This document shows positions 1 to 10,090 of a stretch of 64,000 bases of DNA, piece by piece (positions within the stretch are counted from its first letter, which is position 1; every line of letters begins with the position of its first letter). Both the position numbers and the translations under genes were made by a program. Origin of the DNA: Ornithinicoccus sp045032955. Lineage in GTDB: Bacteria > Actinomycetota > Actinomycetes > Actinomycetales > Dermatophilaceae. The notes under the pieces were generated by a model, which had not been told where the DNA came from, did no database searches, and saw only the letters and a program-made list of their open reading frames with translations. The stretch is from contig NZ_JBJFZU010000012.1 of NCBI RefSeq assembly GCF_045032955.1, forward strand, positions 62,001 to 126,000. Direction: 5' to 3'.

Positions 1-1158
1 GCCGCCTTCTCCCTGGAGCGGGTCTCCTCGGACGACTGGACCATCAGCCTCGCGTCCCAGCTCGACGTGGTCGAGTCGGTCGAGGCGACGGACGAGACGA
101 CCCTCGAGGTCACCCTGACCCAGCCCAGCAACTCCTTCCTGTATGCCCTCACCACCCGGGTGGGCGCCATGTTCGACACCGAGGGCGTCGACAACCTCGC
201 CGAGGAGGCCATCGGCACCGGGCCCTACACCTTCGGCTCCTGGGACCGGGGCTCGATGGTCACCCTCAACCGCAACGACGACTACCACGGGGAGGTGCCC
301 TACTTCTCCACCGTGGAGATGCGCTACTACCAGGACGCCAACGCGCTGAACAACGCCATGCTGACCGACGCGATCGACGTGGTCGGCACGGTCCAGGCCC
401 CGGAGTCGCTGGCCGAGTTCGAGGGCGGGGACTACCAGATCATCGAGGGCACCACCAACGGCGAGATCGTCCTCTCGATGAACCAGTCCGAGGGTGAGGC
501 GCTCGCGGACCCCGACCTGCGCGCGGCCGTCCGGCACGCCATCGACCACCAGGCGCTGCTGGACACCTGCTGGGCCGGACGCGGCGAGCTCATCGGCTCG
601 ATGGTCCCGCCGACCGACCCCTGGTACGAGGACCGCACCGGCGACTTCCCCTACGACATGGAGGAGGCGCAGCGGCTCATCGCGGAGGCCGGCGCCGAAG
701 GCACCGAGCTGCGGCTGCGCATCCCGAGCCTGCCGTACGCCGTCTCCTGCGGCACCGTGGTCGAGTCGATGCTGGAGGACGCCGGCCTGTCGGTCACCAT
801 CGACCAGCTGGAGTTCCCGGCGGCGTGGCTGGAGACGGTCTTCACCAACAAGGACTTCGACATGTCGATCGTCAGCCACGTGGAGCCCCGCGACATGGCC
901 AACGTCTTCGGCAGCCCGGACTACTACACGACCTACGGCACCGAGGAGGTCCAGGCGCTGTTCGCCGAGGCCGACGCCGGCACCGAGGAGGAGCAGGTCG
1001 CCGCGATGCAGGAGGCCGCCGCGCTGATCAGCGAGGACGCCGCCGCCGACTTCCTCTTCCTGCTGCCCAACCTGATGGTCTCCGACCCGGACATCACCGG
1101 GCTGCCGACCAACGCGATCAAGGAGTCGTTCGACCTGTCCAAGCTGGCGCGGGGCTGA
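1..1158 (+). CDS. ABC transporter substrate-binding protein, family 5 (peptide/nickel), 5' partial
   Basis: This is the C-terminal 385 residues of an extracellular solute-binding protein that delivers peptides or similar solutes to the permeases encoded directly downstream. The frame is open from base 1, so signal peptide and lipobox lie outside the window. Recognisable family-5 features are the GTGPYTFGSWDRGSMVTL stretch, the ALNNAMLTDAIDVV region and a late FPYDMEEAQRLIAEAG segment typical of DppA/OppA-like proteins. The gene ends 9 bp before the first permease, so it is the leading known gene of a five-gene dpp/opp-type operon. Substrate is inferred from family only. Confidence 0.9.
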   Translation, partial: AAFSLERVSSDDWTISLASQLDVVESVEATDETTLEVTLTQPSNSFLYALTTRVGAMFDTEGVDNLAEEAIGTGPYTFGSWDRGSMVTLNRNDDYHGEVPYFSTVEMRYYQDANALNNAMLTDAIDVVGTVQAPESLAEFEGGDYQIIEGTTNGEIVLSMNQSEGEALADPDLRAAVRHAIDHQALLDTCWAGRGELIGSMVPPTDPWYEDRTGDFPYDMEEAQRLIAEAGAEGTELRLRIPSLPYAVSCGTVVESMLEDAGLSVTIDQLEFPAAWLETVFTNKDFDMSIVSHVEPRDMANVFGSPDYYTTYGTEEVQALFAEADAGTEEEQVAAMQEAAALISEDAAADFLFLLPNLMVSDPDITGLPTNAIKESFDLSKLARG

Positions 1159-1167
1159 CGCACACCG

Positions 1168-2118
1168 ATGCTTCTCCGTCTGCTGCACCGCGCTGCGGTG
1201 CTCGCCCTGAGCGTGCTCGCTGCCTCGCTGGTGGTCTTCGGCTTCATGCGGGTGCTGCCCGGCGACCCCGCCCGGGTGGCCCTGGGCATCAACGCCTCCG
1301 ACGACGCCGTGGCGCGGCTGCGGACCGAGTTCGGGCTGGACCGGCCGGTGCTGGTGCAGTACCTGGACTGGATGCGCGGGATGGTCACCTTCGACCCGGG
1401 CATCGAGTTCATCTCCCGGTCCGAGATCGGGCCGCAGATCGCCGACCGGCTGCAGGTCACGCTGATCCTGGTGCTGACCGCGATGGTGGTGGCGATCGTG
1501 GTGGCGGTCCCGGTCGGGGTGTGGATGGCCGTCCGGCACCGGCACGTGGACGGGGTGGTGCTCTCGGCGCTGTCCCAGGTCGGGGTCGCAGTCCCGGCGT
1601 TCCTGGCCGGCATCGTGCTCATCTCGGTCTTCGCGGTGAATTTGGGCTGGGTGCCTGCCGGCGGCTGGGTGGTCCCGGCGCAGGACCCGGTCGGCTTCCT
1701 GCAGCGGCTGGCGCTGCCGACGATCTCGCTGGCCCTGGTGCAGGCCGCGGTGCTGGCCCGCTACGTCCGCTCCGCGGTGCTGGACGTGCTGCGCGAGGAC
1801 TACCTGCGCACCGCCAGGGCCAAGGGCCTGCGCCCGGTGCAGGCGCTGTGGCGGCACGGGCTGCGCAACGCCGCGGTGCCCGTCGTCACCGTCCTCGGCC
1901 TGCAGCTGGCGACCCTGCTCATCGGCGCCGTGGTCATCGAGCGGGTCTTCGTGATCCCCGGCCTGGGGTCGCTGCTGCTGGACTCGGTGGCCCAGCGTGA
2001 GCTGCTCACCGTGCAGGCCGTGGTGATGGTGCTGGTGGTGGCGGTGCTGGTGATCAACTTCATCGTGGACACCCTCTACCTGGTCATCGACCCCCGGCTC
2101 CGGGCGGGGTCACGATGA
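1168..2118 (+). CDS. Peptide ABC transporter permease (DppB-like)
   Basis: A 316-residue inner-membrane permease of the binding-protein-dependent family, with about six membrane segments starting at the N-terminus (LALSVLAASLVVFGF). The EAA coupling loop is visible as ARAKGLRPVQALWRHGLRN near residue 213, where the ATPases dock. The MRVLPGDPA motif soon after the first helix is typical of DppB/OppB. The start ATG lies 9 bp after the binding-protein stop, and the stop overlaps the next start in an ATGA, which points to translational coupling. The partner is the DppC-like permease. Confidence 0.93.
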   Translation: MLLRLLHRAAVLALSVLAASLVVFGFMRVLPGDPARVALGINASDDAVARLRTEFGLDRPVLVQYLDWMRGMVTFDPGIEFISRSEIGPQIADRLQVTLILVLTAMVVAIVVAVPVGVWMAVRHRHVDGVVLSALSQVGVAVPAFLAGIVLISVFAVNLGWVPAGGWVVPAQDPVGFLQRLALPTISLALVQAAVLARYVRSAVLDVLREDYLRTARAKGLRPVQALWRHGLRNAAVPVVTVLGLQLATLLIGAVVIERVFVIPGLGSLLLDSVAQRELLTVQAVVMVLVVAVLVINFIVDTLYLVIDPRLRAGSR

Positions 2119-3029
2119 GCGAGGTGACCCAGGGCATACCCGCCGACGGTGCGTCCGGCAGTGACGGCGCAGCGGACGGTCAGGCGAGCCAGGCCCCGGC
2201 CGGTGGGGGCGCCCGCCGCGCGCTCAACCCCTCGCTGCTGGTCGGTGGTGCGCTCGTGCTGGTGGTCGTCGCGCTGGCGCTGGTCTCCTACGTGTGGACC
2301 CCGTACGCGCCGATGCGGGTGCTGCCGGTCGAGGCATACCAGACACCGAACGCGGAGCACTGGCTCGGCACCGACCGGCTGCGCCGGGACGTACTCACCC
2401 AGATCCTGGTCGGCGCCCGGACCACCCTCTACGTCGGTTTCGTGGCGGTCGGGGTCGCCGCGGTCATCGGGGTGCCGCTGGGGATCCTGGCGGCGATGAC
2501 CCCGGGCTGGCTGGGGCAGCTGGTGATGCGCTCCAACGACGTGCTGCTGGCGTTCCCGGCGCTGCTGCTGGCGATCATGTTCGCCGCCCTCTACGGCGGC
2601 TCGACCCGGGTCGCGATGATCGCCATCGGCGTCGCGACCATCCCGGCGTTCGCCCGGATCACCCGGTCCGGGGCGCTCGGGGTGATGAAGACGGAGTATG
2701 TCGTCGCGGCCCGGGCCGCGGGCCGGTCACCGCTGGCGATCGCGGTGCGGCACGTGCTGCCCAACGTGGCCGGGCTCATCATCGTCCAGGCGTCGGTCTC
2801 CTTCGCGATCGCCATCCTGGCCGAGGCGGCGCTGGCCTACCTCGGCCTGGGCACCCCGACCGGCCAGGCCTCCTGGGGGCGGATGCTCTTCGAGGCCCAG
2901 ACCACGCTGCGGTCCGCACCGCACCTCGCGCTGATCCCCGGTGCCGCGATCGCGGTCTCGGTGCTCGGCTTCAACCTCTTCGGGGACGGCCTGCGGGACT
3001 GGCTGGACCCCAAGCTGGAGAGCCGATGA
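2115..3029 (+). CDS. Peptide ABC transporter permease (DppC-like)
   Basis: The second permease, 304 residues, has a roughly 40-residue cytoplasmic N-terminal extension (rich in Gly, Ala, Ser) before the first membrane segment (LLVGGALVLVVVALALVSYV). The DppC/OppC hallmark GTDRLRRDVLTQILVGART follows, and the coupling loop is AARAAGRSPLAIAVRHVLPN. It pairs with the preceding DppB-like subunit to form the channel. It overlaps both neighbours by 4 bp (ATGA), so all transporter genes are probably translated from one message. Confidence 0.93.
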   Translation: MSEVTQGIPADGASGSDGAADGQASQAPAGGGARRALNPSLLVGGALVLVVVALALVSYVWTPYAPMRVLPVEAYQTPNAEHWLGTDRLRRDVLTQILVGARTTLYVGFVAVGVAAVIGVPLGILAAMTPGWLGQLVMRSNDVLLAFPALLLAIMFAALYGGSTRVAMIAIGVATIPAFARITRSGALGVMKTEYVVAARAAGRSPLAIAVRHVLPNVAGLIIVQASVSFAIAILAEAALAYLGLGTPTGQASWGRMLFEAQTTLRSAPHLALIPGAAIAVSVLGFNLFGDGLRDWLDPKLESR

Positions 3030-4166
3030 GCAGCACCGTGCTGGACGTCCGGGACCTGTCCGTGCGGACCGGTGACATCGCGCTGCTCGACGAGGTGAGC
3101 CTGTCCATCGAGCGCGGCGAACGGGTCGGGCTGATCGGCGAGTCGGGCTCCGGCAAGTCGCTGACCGCGCTCGCCGTGATGGGCCTGCTGGGCGAGGGCC
3201 TGCACGCCACCGGTGACGTGCGCCTGGCAGGGCGCACCCCCGCCGCCCACAACCTGCTCGAGCTGGGGGAGCGGGGGATGGCGCGGCTGCGCGGCGACGC
3301 CATGTCGATGGTCTTCCAGGAGCCGATGACCGCCCTCAACCCGACCATGCGGGTCGGTGCCCAGGTGGCCGAGGTGATGCTCATCCACGGCACCCGCAGC
3401 AAGGCCCAGGCCCGCTCCCGGGTGGTCGAGCTGCTGGAGCAGGTGGGGCTGCCGGACCCCTCCCACCTGGCCCGGGCCTACCCGCACGAGCTCTCCGGCG
3501 GGCAGCGGCAGCGGGTGGTGCTGGCGATCGCGCTGGCCAACGACCCGGCGCTGCTGATCTGCGACGAGCCCACCACCGCGCTGGACGTGACCGTGCAGGC
3601 CACCGTGCTGGACCTGGTGGTCCGCGGGGTCGAGGACCGGGAGGCCGCGCTGCTGTTCATCACCCACGACCTGGCCGTCGTCGCGACGGTCTGCGAGCGG
3701 GTGCTGGTGATGTACGGCGGGCGGATCGTGGAGGCCGGGCCGGTCACCGAGGTCTTCGCCGACCCCCGGCACCGCTACACCCAGGGCCTCATCGCCGCCT
3801 CCGACCTCACCGGCGACCACGGCCGACGGGGCCGGGCGGCGCTGCCGACGATCCCGGGCACGGTCCCCTCCGCCGGGCGGTTCCCGGCCGGCTGCGTCTT
3901 CCGGACCCGCTGCGGGCACGCCACCGAGACCTGCGCGCAGGTGCCGTCCTGGACCTCCCGCGGAGAGCACCCGGCCGGCGAGCGTGCCCGCGGCTACGCC
4001 TGCTTCCACCCGCACACCCCGTCCGAGGCAGACTCCCCGGCGGGCGCGGACTCCCGACCGAGCACCGACTCCCGACCGGCCGACGACTCCACACCCGCCG
4101 ACGACTCCCGACCGAGCGTCGCGAACGGTTCCTCCCACCCCCACCGAGCGTCAGGAATGGTTGCTG

Positions 4167-4177
<11 letters not shown>
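3026..4177 (+). CDS. Peptide ABC transporter ATP-binding protein (DppD-like) with repeat-derived C-terminal tail
   Basis: A 383-residue ATPase that energises the importer. Walker A is GESGSGKS near residue 38, the Q-loop is FQEPMTALNP, the signature is LSGGQRQR, Walker B is LLICDEPTTALD and the switch His is in ITHDLAV. The oligopeptide/dipeptide C-terminal domain is present with its Cys cluster (CVFRTRCGHATETC). After that the last about 50 residues are low-complexity (DSRPST, DSRPAD, DSTPAD, DSRPSV), encoded by four to five copies of an 18-bp unit running into the 32-bp intergenic repeat. The start ATG overlaps the permease stop; the 3' end overlaps the next gene by 11 bp. Confidence 0.92.
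4035..4165 (+). repeat. 18-bp in-frame tandem repeat merging into a 32-bp dispersed repeat
   Basis: Units beginning GACTCC recur at 18-bp spacing from about 4032 to 4120, encoding six-residue repeats (DSRPST-like). They run into two copies of the dispersed element at 4110 (GACCGAGCGTC) and 4142 (CACCGAGCGTC), 32 bp apart. The whole array lies within the 3' end of the DppD-like gene and stops next to the start of the DppF-like gene. Confidence 0.85.
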
Positions 4178-5015
<838 letters not shown>

Positions 5016-5164
5016 CCCCGCGTTCGCCGTGCCGCGCACCCGCGCACCTTCGGTGGTGAGACGCCCCGCCGTGACCCGGACGACGGCATACCTGCTGGTC
5101 GGTGACGTGCGGGCGGGTGCGCGGAGGTAGCCGCGGGCGGGGCCGGCCGTTAGCGTGGAGCGGC

Positions 5165-5773
5165 ATGAGCAGTGAGCGAGCCGAGGTGTCCGGGCCCGAC
5201 CAGGTGACCGACGTGTCGGGCGGACGTGCCGACCCGGTGGTGCCGGGGCCGCTGCCGCCGCTCGCCGCGTGGCTGGGCGGGGCGCTCCTGGGGGTCGTCC
5301 TGGCGGCCGGTGTCGGGCTGCTGAGCCTGCGGATCCGGGCCGCCGAGAACGGGGTGCAGATCGACCTGGACAACCAGCTCGTCACGGTCGGCTCGCCCAC
5401 CCTGCCGGTGCTGCCGCTACTGGCGGTCCCGGTGCTCGGGGCGCTGGTGCTGGCGGTCGTGCTGCTGGTGCCCCGGGGCGGCAGGACCGGCGTGCGGGCG
5501 GGACTGCCGCTCGGGTTCGCGGCTGCCTCGGCGGCGTTGGTGGTGTGGGCCTACGCGAGCAGGCCCGACGCGGACACGGTGGTCGAAGCCAGGACGACGG
5601 GGTCGGCCGACGGCGTGACCGCGTTCGGGGTCCCCGCCGGATGGCCCGGCTGGCTGCAGGAGGGCGGGCAGCACCCCACGGTGCATCTGCTCGTCGTGCT
5701 GGCGCTCGGCGCGCTGCCGCTGCTGCTGGCCCGTGGCCGGGCCCGCGCCCGTCCCCGAGTGCGGTCGGCCTAG
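5165..5773 (+). CDS. Hypothetical membrane protein
   Basis: A 202-residue protein I do not recognise. It has a hydrophilic N-terminus of about 32 residues, then four predicted membrane segments (LGGALLGVVLAAGVGLLSL, VLPLLAVPVLGALVLAVVLL, a third around GFAAASAALVVWAYA, a last near VHLLVVLALGALPLLLA). An extracytoplasmic loop of about 50 residues lies between segments three and four. The ATG at 5165 is preceded by TAGCGT at 5151 with 8 nt between, the leaderless-type arrangement seen across this window. The stop lies within the long inverted repeat at 5763-5822. Confidence 0.75.
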   Translation: MSSERAEVSGPDQVTDVSGGRADPVVPGPLPPLAAWLGGALLGVVLAAGVGLLSLRIRAAENGVQIDLDNQLVTVGSPTLPVLPLLAVPVLGALVLAVVLLVPRGGRTGVRAGLPLGFAAASAALVVWAYASRPDADTVVEARTTGSADGVTAFGVPAGWPGWLQEGGQHPTVHLLVVLALGALPLLLARGRARARPRVRSA

Positions 5774-5822
5774 CGAGACCTTCATCGCCCTATAGCGCGA
5801 TGGAGGTCCTGCTAGACCGACC
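5763..5822. terminator. Long imperfect inverted repeat between convergent genes, probable bidirectional terminator
   Basis: Two 26-nt arms (5763-5788 and 5797-5822) around an 8-nt loop match at 22 of 26 positions, and the four differences are all transitions that allow G-U pairing. The element spans the stop of the upstream gene and sits between genes converging at 5773 and 5865. There is no clear U-tract, as is common in high-GC actinobacteria. Confidence 0.6.
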
Positions 5823-5864
5823 GCGGTCCCGGGGGAGGGGGGCGACGGCACCGGTATGCCCGAC

Positions 5865-7529
5865 TCAGGGCAGGAAGATCCCGTTCCCCGGACCCAGGGG
5901 CAGGTCGGCGAAGTACCAGACCGCGACCAGGCTCATCCAGGCCAGCCAGAAGGGCACCACGAAGACGATCAGCCGGGACATGACGGTGCCCAGGCCGGCA
6001 TCGGGCTCGTAGCGGCGCAGGAGGCCCAGGATGACGATCATGTAGGGGTTGAGCGGGGTGATGATCTGGGTCGCCGAGTCACCGACCCGGAAGGCGGCCT
6101 GGGTGAACGCGGGCTCCAGCCCGATCAGCGCGAACATCGGCACGAAGACCGCCGCCATCAGGGTCCACATCGAGGACCCGGACACGATGAACAGGTTGAG
6201 CAGCGAGGCGAGCAGCACGAAGCCGACCACCGCCGGGAAGCCGGTGAGCCCACTGGCCTCGAGCCCGGAGGCGCCCTGGACCGCGATCCAGGACCCGATC
6301 CCGGTCCAGGCGAAGAGCGCGATGAACTGGCCCAGGATGAACGCCAGCACCAGGAAGCTCATCATGTCGCCCAGGGCCCGGCCCATCATCGAGACGATGT
6401 CGCCCATCCCGGTCACGGTGCCGACCACCGCGCCGTAGACGATGCCCATCACCATGAAGTAGGCGAAGACGACGAAGACGATCGAGTCCAGCAGCGGTGA
6501 GCTCGGCAGGAAGCCGCCCTCCTCGTTGCGCCACGGCGAGGTCGGCACCAGCGTCGAGACCAGGATCACCGCGGTGAGCACGCCGGCCCCGAGCAGGGAG
6601 AGCAGCAGCCCGCGCTTCTCGCGCGGCTCCAGCTGGGCGGAGAGCTCGTCGTCCGGGGTGTCGTCGGGCCCGCTCTCCTGGGTCCGGGTGTCCTCGGCCA
6701 GAGCCTCGTCGCTGCTGCCGCCGCCCGCGGTCTCGCTGCTGACGGCAGCCACCTCGTCCCGGCTGACCTGCTCGGTCGGCACGTCCTGGCGGACCATCCG
6801 CGGCTCCAGCACGCGGTCGATGATGAACCCGCAGATGGCGCCCAGCAGCAGCGCCGCGACGATGTTGAAGTAGTAGTTGGAGACCGGGTTGACCGGGGTG
6901 GTGTCCAGCCCGGGCAGCGACTCCATGACCCCGGTGGTGATCCCGGCGAAGAGGGCGTCCAGCGAGGTCGGCACCAGGGCCGTGGAGTAGCCGGCACCGA
7001 CCGCTGCGAACCCGCCCAGCAGCCCGGCGACCGGGTGCCGTCCGGCGGCCTTGAAGACCAGCGCGGCCAGCGGCGGGATGACGATGAACGCGGAGTCGGC
7101 CATCACCGAGCCGGTCACCCCGACCACGCCGACGACATACGGGAGCATCCACCGCGGTGCGGACCCGAACGCCTGCCGGACCACCGCGGACAGCATCCCG
7201 GTCTTCTCCGCGACCCCGACCGCCAGCAGGATCGTGATCACCGTCTGCAGCGGCGGGAAACCGACGTAGTTGGCACCGATGTTGCTGGTGAACCAGGCCA
7301 TCCCCTCGCCGGTGAACAGGCCGCGGATGCTGATCGGGCCCTCGGAGGAGCCGGGGACGGTGACGCTGACGTCGGCCAGCGCCATCGCCGTCGAGACCAC
7401 CCCGGTGATCAGGAAGAGGATGAGGAAGAGGGTGAACGGCTCGGGCAGCTTGTTTCCCCACCGCTCGATCGTGGTCAGCAGCCGGTCGCCCAGGCCCGGG
7501 CGTCGGGTGGTCGCGCTCTGGGTGCTCAC
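5865..7529 (-). CDS. AbgT-family transporter (p-aminobenzoyl-glutamate transporter-like)
   Basis: A 554-residue polytopic membrane protein of the AbgT family (p-aminobenzoyl-glutamate uptake in E. coli; some members export sulfonamides). Diagnostic stretches are GNKLPEPFTLFLILF at the N-terminus, the NYVGFPPLQTVI segment, GYSTALVPTSLDALFAG, and near the C-terminus the re-entrant loop FRVGDSATQIITPLNPYM. A charged cytoplasmic insert of about 65 residues rich in Glu and Asp separates the two halves. The GTG start overlaps the stop of the M20 amidohydrolase by 4 bp (GTGA), so transporter and hydrolase form a two-gene operon like abgB-abgT. The actual substrate is inferred. Confidence 0.88.
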   Translation of the reverse strand: MSTQSATTRRPGLGDRLLTTIERWGNKLPEPFTLFLILFLITGVVSTAMALADVSVTVPGSSEGPISIRGLFTGEGMAWFTSNIGANYVGFPPLQTVITILLAVGVAEKTGMLSAVVRQAFGSAPRWMLPYVVGVVGVTGSVMADSAFIVIPPLAALVFKAAGRHPVAGLLGGFAAVGAGYSTALVPTSLDALFAGITTGVMESLPGLDTTPVNPVSNYYFNIVAALLLGAICGFIIDRVLEPRMVRQDVPTEQVSRDEVAAVSSETAGGGSSDEALAEDTRTQESGPDDTPDDELSAQLEPREKRGLLLSLLGAGVLTAVILVSTLVPTSPWRNEEGGFLPSSPLLDSIVFVVFAYFMVMGIVYGAVVGTVTGMGDIVSMMGRALGDMMSFLVLAFILGQFIALFAWTGIGSWIAVQGASGLEASGLTGFPAVVGFVLLASLLNLFIVSGSSMWTLMAAVFVPMFALIGLEPAFTQAAFRVGDSATQIITPLNPYMIVILGLLRRYEPDAGLGTVMSRLIVFVVPFWLAWMSLVAVWYFADLPLGPGNGIFLP

Positions 7530-8944
7530 CGCTCGTCCTCCTGTCCGGGCGTGCCGCCCGTGGAGCCGGCTTCGTCGGCTCCGTCGGTGCCGTCGAAGAA
7601 GGTGGCCGGATCCAGCACGCCGCCGGCCTCCTCGAACTCGGCGCGGGCCGCCTCGGCCAGCGCGTCGTCGGCCAGGAAGTCCCAGGCCGTGTGCGCCAGA
7701 CCGACAGCGCCGTCCAGCGCGGCCTGCTCGGCGCGCGGGGTGGCGGCAGCCGCGGCGAAGGCCTCCGTGTGCAGGGCCGCGTCCGGGTCGGCGATGGCGA
7801 TCATCGGGTGGATGCCGGGCACCCGGACGCTGACGTTGCCGAAGTCGGTGGACCCGGCGAGCACGTCGGGGACGACCCCGGCGGGCAGTACCTCCCGGCC
7901 CCGCTCGGCGAGGCTGGCGACCCAGCGGCCGCCCAGGGCCGCGTTGCCACGCACCGGCAGCGAGGGCGGGTAGTGATCCCACTCCCAGTCCACCGTGGTG
8001 TCGGTCATCAACGCAGCGCCGCTCATGATCCGCTCGACCCGGGCGGACAGGTCCACCAGGGTCTCCGGGAAGGCCGAACGCACGTAGAGGTCCATCCGGG
8101 CGCTCGCGGTGATGATGGAGGGGCGGGTGCCGCCGTCGGCGATCACCGCGTGCACCCGGTCCGAGGGCGCCATCTGCTGGCGGAGCAGGCCGATCCCCTG
8201 GTAGGCCAGGGCCGCCGCGTCCAGCGCGTTGCGCCCCTGGAACGGCTGCGCGGAGGCGTGCGCCGCGGTGCCGGTGAAGGTGACCGACAGCAGCCGACGA
8301 CCCAGGAACAGGGTGTCGACCACGTCGTACCCGAACGGGTGCGTCATCACCGCCGCGTCGAGGCCGTCCCAGGCGCCGCCGGCGGCCATCACCTCCTTGC
8401 CGGTATGCCCCTCCTCGGCCGGGGTGCCGAGGAAGACCACCCGGCCCTGGACCTCGCTGGAGCCGTCGGCCACCAGGGCGGCCAGCGCCACGAAGGCCCC
8501 GACGCCGGTCGCGGCGATGACGTTGTGCCCGCAGGCGTGCCCGATGCCGGGCAGCGCGTCGTACTCGCTGAGCACGGCCACCGTGCGGTGCCGGTCCGGG
8601 TCGAAGCCGGGGGTGGCGACCTCGGCCCGCAGCGCGGTGGCCACACCGTGGGCGCCCACCTGCACGTCGAGGCCGGTGCGCTCGGTGATGACCCGGGCCA
8701 GCAGCGCCGCGGAGCGTTCCTCCTGGTAGGCGAGCTCGGGGTCCTGGTGCAGGCGGTGCACGATGCCGAGCAGGTCCTCGCGGGCCTCCTCGACGGCAGT
8801 GCCCAGCCGGGCACGGTCCTGCTCCGGGGCGCCGGTGAACTCGCTCACCGGGGGTTCCGCCGCGGCCATCGTGGCCCGGGTGCTCGCCTCGAGCTGGTCG
8901 AGGTAGGCGGTCGAGATCGTCGGTGCACTGTGGTGGGTACCCAT
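7526..8944 (-). CDS. M20-family amidohydrolase (AbgB-like)
   Basis: A 472-residue M20 peptidase-fold amidohydrolase, likely splitting amide-linked amino acid conjugates brought in by the downstream AbgT-type carrier. Visible metal-site motifs include SEYDALPGIGHACGHN, GTPAEE and the late GSTDFGNVS segment. The dimerisation domain occupies the middle. The start at 8944 (MGTHHSAPTIS) avoids running into the divergent gene; an upstream in-frame start at 8992 would overlap it. The pair of hydrolase and transporter suggests a p-aminobenzoyl-glutamate or related amide salvage route, but substrate is not shown by sequence. Confidence 0.88.
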   Translation of the reverse strand: MGTHHSAPTISTAYLDQLEASTRATMAAAEPPVSEFTGAPEQDRARLGTAVEEAREDLLGIVHRLHQDPELAYQEERSAALLARVITERTGLDVQVGAHGVATALRAEVATPGFDPDRHRTVAVLSEYDALPGIGHACGHNVIAATGVGAFVALAALVADGSSEVQGRVVFLGTPAEEGHTGKEVMAAGGAWDGLDAAVMTHPFGYDVVDTLFLGRRLLSVTFTGTAAHASAQPFQGRNALDAAALAYQGIGLLRQQMAPSDRVHAVIADGGTRPSIITASARMDLYVRSAFPETLVDLSARVERIMSGAALMTDTTVDWEWDHYPPSLPVRGNAALGGRWVASLAERGREVLPAGVVPDVLAGSTDFGNVSVRVPGIHPMIAIADPDAALHTEAFAAAAATPRAEQAALDGAVGLAHTAWDFLADDALAEAARAEFEEAGGVLDPATFFDGTDGADEAGSTGGTPGQEDER

Positions 8945-8990
8945 CGCGCGATCGTAGGACGGATCGCGCTCGCGTGACAGGGTGAGAACC

Positions 8991-10076
8991 ATGACCCAGC
9001 GTCCCGGCCCGACGAATTCCCTGCTCGACGTGACCGGCCTCTCGGTCGGTCACCATGAGCGCACCGACGCCGGACACCTCACCGGCACCACCGTCGTGCT
9101 GTGCCCGCCCGAGGGCGCGGTCGCCGGGGTGGACGTGCGCGGCGGTGGCCCCGGGACGCGGGAGACCGACCTGCTCGACCCCCGCAACATGGTGGAGCGG
9201 GTGCACGCGGTGACCCTCTCCGGCGGCTCCGCCTTCGGCCTGGCCGCCGCGGACGGGGTGATGCGGCACCTGTATGCCCAGGGCCGGGGCCTGGTGATGG
9301 GCGGCCCGGGGGAGGTGGTGCCGATCGTCCCGGGCGCGGTGGTCTTCGACCTCGGTCGGGGCGGCGACTTCGGTGCCGTGCCGGACGCGGGTTTCGGGCA
9401 GCAGGCGTGCGCGTCGGCGGGCGGGGCCGGTCCGGTGCTCGGGAGCGTGGGGGCCGGCACCGGAACACAGGCCGGGGGGCTACGGGGCGGGATCGGGGCC
9501 GCCAGCACGGTGCTCGAGAACGGCTCCACGGTGGCGGCGCTGGTCGTGGTGAATGCCGTCGGCTCCGCGGTGGACCCGGCGACGGGTGAGCTGTGGGGTG
9601 CCCGGCACCTGCTCGAGGGGGACCTGCACGGCATACCGGGGTGGCCGGAGGGGGCCAGGCCCCGGCCCCCCGGCCAGGAGGACCTGCAGGCGGCGCGGCA
9701 GGCGGCGGCGGAGGCGAACCCGACCAGCCGGGTGCCGCGCACGCTCGCCACCACGATCGGCGTGGTCGCCACCGACGCGGCGCTGACGACGGCGCAGTGC
9801 GGTCGGCTGGCGGGCAGCGGGCACGACGGGATGGCGAGGGCGATCAACCCGATCCACACGATGTTCGACGGGGACACGCTCTTCGGGCTGAGCACCGGGA
9901 CGTGGGCCGGGGAAGGGACCGGGCCGGACAGCGCCGCCTTCCACGCGATGCTGCACGCGGCCGGCGAGGTGGTGACCCGGGCCGTCGTCCGGGCCATGCT
10001 GGCGGCGGACACGGTGACCACCCCCGCCGGCACCTGGCGCAGCTACCGCGACGCCTTCCCCTCCGCAGCCCCCTGA
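8991..10076 (+). CDS. P1-family peptidase (DmpA/NylC-like N-terminal nucleophile hydrolase)
   Basis: A 361-residue member of peptidase family S58/P1, which contains aminopeptidase DmpA and the nylon-oligomer hydrolase NylC. These enzymes self-cleave to expose a Ser or Thr nucleophile. Family stretches seen are the opening DVTGLSVGHHERTDAGHLTG, LSGGSAFGLAAADGV, and PRTLATTIGVVATDAALT near residue 250, where the autoprocessing Thr would lie. The ATG at 8991 follows an AGGGTGA ribosome site; a GTG nine bases upstream is the alternative. It is divergent from the M20 hydrolase and lies near a peptide importer, which fits peptide or amide breakdown. Confidence 0.87.
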   Translation: MTQRPGPTNSLLDVTGLSVGHHERTDAGHLTGTTVVLCPPEGAVAGVDVRGGGPGTRETDLLDPRNMVERVHAVTLSGGSAFGLAAADGVMRHLYAQGRGLVMGGPGEVVPIVPGAVVFDLGRGGDFGAVPDAGFGQQACASAGGAGPVLGSVGAGTGTQAGGLRGGIGAASTVLENGSTVAALVVVNAVGSAVDPATGELWGARHLLEGDLHGIPGWPEGARPRPPGQEDLQAARQAAAEANPTSRVPRTLATTIGVVATDAALTTAQCGRLAGSGHDGMARAINPIHTMFDGDTLFGLSTGTWAGEGTGPDSAAFHAMLHAAGEVVTRAVVRAMLAADTVTTPAGTWRSYRDAFPSAAP

Positions 10077-10090
10077 CCTGACCCACCTCC

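Noticed and set aside
5865..9269. 1134-residue continuous minus-strand frame as a fused protein
   Set aside because: The part before 7529 is an out-of-frame shadow of the M20 gene; the GTGA overlap gives a normal two-gene operon.
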